From Mermis nigrescens (taxonomy: Eukaryota > Nematoda > Enoplea > Mermithida > Mermithidae): a stretch of DNA of 64,000 bases. A program made the position numbers and the translations under genes. The DNA lies in assembly GCA_036768485.1 (NCBI GenBank), contig JAVLUZ010000141.1, positions 4,601,349-4,665,348 of the forward strand, written 5' to 3'. The notes under the pieces are model-generated. The model saw nothing but the letters and a program-made list of their open reading frames with translations. It was not told where the DNA came from and searched no databases. This document shows positions 58,641-64,000 of this stretch, one piece after another. The number at the start of each line of letters is the position of its first letter. The stretch's first letter is position 1.

Positions 58641-58914
58641 AAGATGTGTTTCCTCGTATTTTTTTATAGCTTTCGGATCTGATTTTTCGGAACTGTTAAT
58701 CATCGATAATAAGTTTTATGCAAGTATTTTAACTAAGGTTCCAGTATTCGCAACTTTGTCTTTATTAGCGCTAGCTTATGTGACATCCGCTCTTTTGTAT
58801 GATTTCTCCATATTCTTGTTATGCGTTTACAAATGGGGATCCGCAACTCAAAGTCAGATGTCGTCACTGCTTGAAAATATGATTTTCACTCCGTCCGTCA
58901 TGTTTCGGCAAAAT
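58641..58914 (+). CDS. Candidate exon of a multi-pass membrane protein
   Basis: A reading frame of 91 codons is bounded by a strong acceptor (TTTAATTCCAG ending at 58640) and a strong donor (AAT then GTGAGA at 58915). It carries a long hydrophobic run, from VPVFATLSLLALAYVTSALL into YDFSIFLLCVYKW, long enough for one or two membrane segments, then a polar tail starting GSATQSQMSSLLEN. In the same frame, a TAA lies 10-12 nt after the donor. After an AG at 58935 the frame is open again for 26 codons to 59013 (including LNYSFGLCILF). I could not link it with certainty to upstream exons, though other hydrophobic open frames occur at 57.7-58.26 kb. The family is unknown; a four-TM protein is only a guess. 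Confidence 0.4.
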
Positions 58915-59083
58915 GTGAGATTTTAATCTTTTCAGTCAAGGTATTCTGCAGTTTTTAATCAAAGACTAAACTACTCCTTCGGTTTATGCATATTATTCAA
59001 TGATCCATGTTAATGTCTTCACTAAATAGGTGTATATATACATCACTTCCCTAACCGTTTATCTTGAACAATTATCTCGGTAT

Positions 59084-59218
59084 CGATATAGTACAGATTG
59101 TTTGTACTTACTGGATCTGCGTGTTTTTTAACGAAATCCTTGCCGAAGAGGATAATTATTTTGGTTCGATATAGTACAGAGTGTTTGTACATACCGGATC
59201 TGCATATTTTTTAAAATT
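59084..59218 (+). repeat. 83-bp spaced direct duplication
   Basis: CGATATAGTACAGA(T/G)TGTTTG ... GGATCTGC occurs at 59084 and 59167, in the probable promoter or 5' region of the gene starting at 59455. Confidence 0.6.
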
Positions 59219-59454
59219 AAATACCAATCGAAAAAATCAACTATTGTCTTAATTTTAGATGTTCCGACTTCCACGTTGGTTGCATCTGGTGCTTGATATA
59301 AAGAATCGACGAAATTCGGTTATCGGTATCTGCTCTTAGCCTGACTTTTAGGGCTAGCAACTCATTTTTCGATTTAGAATGATGAATCTCGAGAAACATC
59401 GTTAATTAGCGGAGTGGTCAATTTTAAATTCCGACCTTTATTCGACGAAACGAA

Positions 59455-62400
59455 ATGCTTTCCGATAATTTTGCATCTCCGAGCGACGCCTCTACACCGA
59501 ATAATCCTGGTGTAAAACGGCGAAATTCAATGCGGAAATCGTTCACGTGGAAAGGAGATATTAGTGCTGATTTGGTGAATTCGAACGGCGTTAAAAAATC
59601 GAGGTCGATCGATTACTCCTTTGAATTATCAAACAGCGCAATAGACGGTTCATCTTTGTACGAATGGCGCACTTTTAATGAAAACTATGCAGCGCTGGTA
59701 CAAAATAAGAACATGGTATGTCGTCAGCTATCAAATGAATCTTTGCCGTAACAAGTTTTCTTTTACTGATGTTGACTTAATATGTCGAAAACTTCAAACA
59801 GATGATTATATGGGGTGAGCCAAAAAAGGCTACACCGCAATAATGCGTCATAACTTGGGCTAATCTTAACATAAAATTTTGAGACTTCTTGCGTTCGACA
59901 GATAAAAATATCTTTGTTTTAACTGCAAAATTTTTTGCCGTTTTCAGTCGTTCATGCGCTATAGCGATTTGTTTACACCTTACTCTGATAGGTCTTAAAC
60001 CCCATGGTTTCTGCATTGTGTGTTAGTACTGACTATTTGGTGCCATTTTTTTGACAATGTCTCCAGTCAAAAAAATTAATAACACATTGGCTGAACTCTA
60101 GAGTGGGTACTCCTTCTTGCTAAATGCAAAAACTGCTAAATATCGTTTAAAGGGTAAGCAAATTGATGACACAACCGAAAAAGCTTTGAGGGTTTCAACA
60201 AAATCGAGGTAGGGTGCAAACAAATGGCTATAGCACCTGAATCGCTTATAGGTGGCCAAAATTTTTAAGACGATTTAAACAAACTCATTTTTATCTATCT
60301 GATGACATTAAACATAGAATTATTTCATGTCCAGAATTACCAAAGTTATGGCCGGTTATATTTGGGTAGAGCCTTTTTTGACCCACTCTGTATATACGAG
60401 GTTGTGGAGTAAGATATTATCGTGATCAAAGGCTTAAAATTAGAAGAAAAATGCAAAAATCGAAAGTTCTCCGTTAAACTGTTAGAAATCGTACTCAAAT
60501 TACGAGTGTAAATGCTGTCTCCTTTAAAGTTGTTTTCAGGCTATCTTAAAAAGCGAGGTCTATCTACCAGCTTCCATTTAGCGTTGCGTTCGTTTTACGA
60601 GCTGTTCTAATTAAAACCAGGATTTTCATGAAAATTTTTCACGCATGTGTTAGTCGAATCATTAAATTTAATATTCAAAATTATTCAAATGTTTGAGTTC
60701 GAAGTTCGAATTATTTCATAGGTAGCGATCAAAATAAGACGATACAAAATTTACTTATTAACTTTATAATTATAGCGTACAAATGTTCATCTTTCTAGCT
60801 AAAGAAATCTGACATGATGAAACGCCAAAGGTATTGCTTTTTCAAATAGCTTGTCTCTTATTTTTTTAAGTAGGAAATTTTATCTGATAGCACGTGTTTA
60901 TTTGACTACTACTAGGTTTGTTGGTGAGTGGAGCCACTAAATGCTTTAACTAGATGCGTTTTCAATCTAGGTTTCTTTCTAGATTTCCTGTACAAAGATT
61001 TCAATCATTATCGGTTATGGAGCGTGCACGTTTTTATGAAAAACGAAGATTTTGAGTAGGCCGAATCATATTCATCATTTTTTGATTATTTCAGCGAAAA
61101 TTTCAATAATTATTGACACATTGAATTTTAAAAGCATTATTCAGCTCCAAATACGCCTTTATCAACTTTTGCACAGTCTCAAAATTTCACACAGGACCGC
61201 ACAAGCGTTTAAGGTTTTAGCCCCCACAATAAAAAGCCGCTGCGGACTTCCCCGTCGGCTGGGGATCGTTCTCCTATTGTATGTGTAATTCCACCCAAGT
61301 GTAAATATACAGCCTGATTGGTCTGAGGGTCCGCCTGGGTTAATTGACATAGCTTTTTAGATTCAGCTACGTCAGCATCATAATCTATTGAATTAAAATT
61401 AATTAAATGCTTTTAGATGATTGCAAGCACGTCTGTAAAAGAAACTCATTACTTTGTACCCGCTTTTCGCCCTGATTTTACTTTATTTAGTCGACAAAAC
61501 TAGCGTTTTCCAAGCGTCTTGACTCCGGACCTCACATTTATGCATGACCTATATATATGTTATGGCATGCGCAATTGTGCTTAATCTTAGCATTTTTATG
61601 CATATGATTCGCTCTTTTAATGGTGTACATTATTTTCTAGTGCTTGCTCGATTATATTATAGCATATTTTTTGAAGGAATTCGGCGGAAAATCTTTAAGC
61701 AAGTGCCTTAATTCTGTATTTATGGCGCACCCTCGAAGATGACGTACGGTGTTAATGCTTTAAACGGGTTTATGTACATGAGAATAATTATAGAATCGAT
61801 TCTTAATGTCTGTAAATCCGTGCGACGACTGCAATTTAAATGCCATATGGTCGTAAATTACTATATACATTCGCCGAATTAAGGTGTGGCGTCCCACTGT
61901 TCAACAAAAAGTCAGTCAGATAAAAAATGATGATTTTTTTAACACTTAGTCTGGCTTTGTGGAAATCTTTCGGCGTTTTTTTGCATTTAACACTTCTTGA
62001 CGTTGATTGATTTCGCAGTCCACGCACCTTTCGGTCACATTTTCTTTTAATGACTTCAAATAAGGGTAGAAAAGATCAATCCACATCTCTAAAAGTCATC
62101 TTAAGGTTGAGGATGAAATAAAATGGCGCATTCGAGACAGAATAAGAGGAAAATGGCGAATTCGAGACGTAATGCGGAACTCGATAGGTAATTGGCGACA
62201 AGGCGATGCAAGGGCAAACGGATTTTCTAAAATTGGGCTAAAAAGAACAAGGGAAAAGTTAAGATTGCTGTGTTTTGGTGAAAGCTTTGTCTAAGTCTCA
62301 AAATCTTCGTCCTAAATTATACTTCGTGTACAAAACAAAAAATTGAAAGGCGCGAAGCGTTGAAAACAGGTAAATTTGCGCTAATAGGTGACCAAAAATA

Positions 62401-62638
62401 TCTGTTGCTTATTCCGTCAATTATAAATTTTAAACCGTTATATGCCCTCTGAAGTCCATTTACCATACAGATTGTATTTCTGAGCTAAGTTTGATTCCCA
62501 TTTTTTCAGTTTCTCTGCGACCAGTCTAGCGCAGCATCGCCTCATGCACAGGAACGCCTCAGTCATTTCGAAGAATTGTTTCGTGAAAACGTCAACGTAC
62601 TTTATAGCGAAGTACTGAATGCCCTGAATAACTCCGAG
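59455..62638 (+). CDS. Unknown protein, first coding exon and a downstream exon
   Basis: Exon 1 (59455-59715) begins with ATG and encodes 87 residues, rich in Ser and Asn with basic patches (KRRNSMRKSFTWKGD, KKSRSIDYSFEL). It then turns to a helical-looking end (EWRTFNENYAALVQNKNM) and stops at a GTATGT donor in phase 0. The next recognisable exon (62510-62638) follows a TTTTTTCAG acceptor, also in phase 0, and gives 43 residues including SHFEELFRENVNVLYSEVL before a GTAAAT donor. RRNS-type sites suggest basophilic-kinase targets. The 2.8-kb intron holds a TA-flanked MITE, and further small exons in it were not found. The gene runs on past the window. I do not recognise the family. Both splice signals and matching phase make a real gene likely. 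Confidence 0.55.
59809..60394. mobile_element. Tc1/mariner-type MITE in the large intron
   Basis: Inverse ends TATGGGGTGAGCCAAAAAAG and CTTTTTTGACCCACTCTGTA. Internal mirrored segments (gctatagcgatttgtttaca / gcaaacaaatggctatagc). A short broken frame (MSPVKKINNTLAEL then stop) at 60057 may be a transposase remnant. Confidence 0.55.
60395..62509. other. Intron sequence of the gene starting at 59455; no exon recognised
   Basis: AT-rich, with short open frames only. Small exons cannot be excluded. Confidence 0.4.
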
Positions 62639-62678
62639 GTAAATAAGCATACATTTGTTACGAATTACGCATTCATAT

Positions 62679-62840
62679 CACATGCACATTGGAGGTATGA
62701 GGAGAGGCATCTCGGTATCCCCTACCAGAAATTTCAAAAAAGCAGACTGATTAAACATTTATCAAAGCCCTTTTTTCTTTATTTCATGCACAGCCGGAGC
62801 TCCAAGTCATTCACAAGTTCTTATTGCTTGACATTTTAAA
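62679..62840 (+). mobile_element. Family L, 5' fragment
   Basis: CACATGCACATTGGAGGTAT and the following block match the left part of the L element at 51503. Right end not found. Lies just after an exon donor. Confidence 0.5.
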
Positions 62841-64000
62841 GGGAAAATAATCACATATCTTATTGAGGATAAAATATAACCGATTCAGTCAATTTTAGAG
62901 AGTTATTTTTTCACGCTTTATGGGTTTATCAGCCCTACACATACGAGAAAGGTTGAAATGCTTGAATGGCATGAGGCTCAAAAACAATGGATACCTATGC
63001 GTCGAAAACACCTTTTAGCGTTTTAGATGATGGTTCTTATTCTTAACCGATAAAAACAAAAAATTTAATACAATGAAACATAGTAAAAAGTGACTGGCGC
63101 ATGTGGAACACCAAAAAAATTGGTACTTTTGAAGTAAAAGATTGCTGAAAACGCGGGAAACGGGGCCTTTTCCACGAAGTTAAGGAAAATCAAAAATTCT
63201 GGGGGTCGGCAATTACTTGCGGAGGGTGTAAAACTTTTTCCTGGGGAAGCCCCCAAGATCATGATCATGTAAAATACCATCTTTGAGGCAACTAATGTGA
63301 AACGAAAGTAAGTAAAGCGAAACTATCGCTCTAAATTTGAAAAAAGCATTTGACTGATGGATTTTAACACACTATAAAATTAACAATTCTGTAACCAGGA
63401 ACAATTAGTAGCAAAGTGGAGACTTATGGCTTTTTTAGATTTTAGATAACAACGAATTGAATAATTGTAAAAATGGCAATAAAATTTTTTCAGATAGGTA
63501 TCTTACAAATTTTAGATTGACGCTTCAAGTAGCAGTTCACTAATTAAAATTACTAGCTGACACCCTTTTTTGTTTTAACTTTGCCAAACATAATGTTTAC
63601 ACAAGTATTAATCAAAATTCAATAACAGGGATAAGCCGATGAAACTTTGCGATCTTATCCTAGATTTGTTCTTTCAAAAGACGTTTACTGTCTCGCGATG
63701 TTCAACAAAGTCATAGTTATGATCAAAACATTTTGTAACCTTTTGTGGTTCATCATTTACGTTGGTTGTGAACAAAAACCGCTTCTTGATGCAGTGCATT
63801 CTTCGTAAATTTTAGTTCAATATATTGTTCATACATGCGTTTTATGTATCAGTTTTCAAGGTTTTGGATAGGAATAGACTGCCTTTCTTTGAAGGATCAC
63901 TGCTATTTATAGTCAAAAACGACTGAAGACGTCACCTAAAAGGCATAAGAGCAACTTTTTTTGTCAAAAAGTCGAAAAATGTAAAAACAGTCTTAACTTT
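62841..64000. other. Probable intron; no exon recognised
   Basis: Follows the donor at 62639. A degenerate G-rich short-element remnant lies at 62960-63270 (ends cccaagatcatgatcatg, like family E). Nothing else supported to the window end. Confidence 0.4.

Overview
This is a window of AT-rich nuclear DNA from a eukaryote, most likely an invertebrate animal. The evidence is multi-exon reading frames with GT..AG introns, TTTTCAG-type acceptors, one 63-nt intron, and mariner, Penelope-like and MULE-like fragments. The short intron and the acceptor consensus would suit a nematode, but nothing here proves the phylum. There are no bacterial operons, rRNA genes or CRISPR arrays.

Genes are sparse. 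The best host locus is at 3.3-7.3 kb (+). Four phase-compatible exons encode a proline-rich leader followed by a Cys-containing region that resembles a dermatopontin-type extracellular protein. Near the right end are three further candidates on the + strand: a small secreted, possibly peptide-hormone-like ORF (57181-57462), a hydrophobic membrane-protein exon (58641-58914), and the start of a larger unknown gene (first exon 59455-59715, next exon 62510-62638). A weaker membrane-protein terminal exon lies at 52324-52518.

Most of the rest is mobile DNA, much of it nested. Several boundaries could be fixed by reading target-site duplications directly. Many are 8 bp (hAT-like): 24926-25795, 29732-31873, 30201-31447, 32893-34360, 35303-38166, 48434-50783, 52688-52881, 53204-53812, and a swarm of 150-460 bp short elements ending in CATACATG or CAYAnRTGGGC. 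Others are TA (a mariner at 46012-48128 cut twice by hAT-like short elements, plus several MITEs) or TTAA (a piggyBac-like element at 20087-21737).

The most striking system is a group of Foldback/MULE-like elements. Their long terminal inverted repeats are built from short 17-18 bp tandem units: 11851-14173, 15971-17151, 40345-41528 and 41582-43176. Three of them have perfect 9-10 bp target duplications, and one encloses a MULE transposase remnant. A parallel layout of short GC-rich arrays just inside the ends is seen in three hAT-type elements.

Other structure includes a 540-bp inverted-repeat family carrying a tRNA-like module (26.1-27.9 kb), a TTTACACT-rich repeat family (9.4-11.3 and 43.5-44.3 kb), a trinucleotide microsatellite (34.4-34.9 kb), a 20-bp perfect hairpin with a GAAA loop (54.6 kb), and a GGCGCTTCGCGCC hairpin that recurs inside several otherwise different repeat families.
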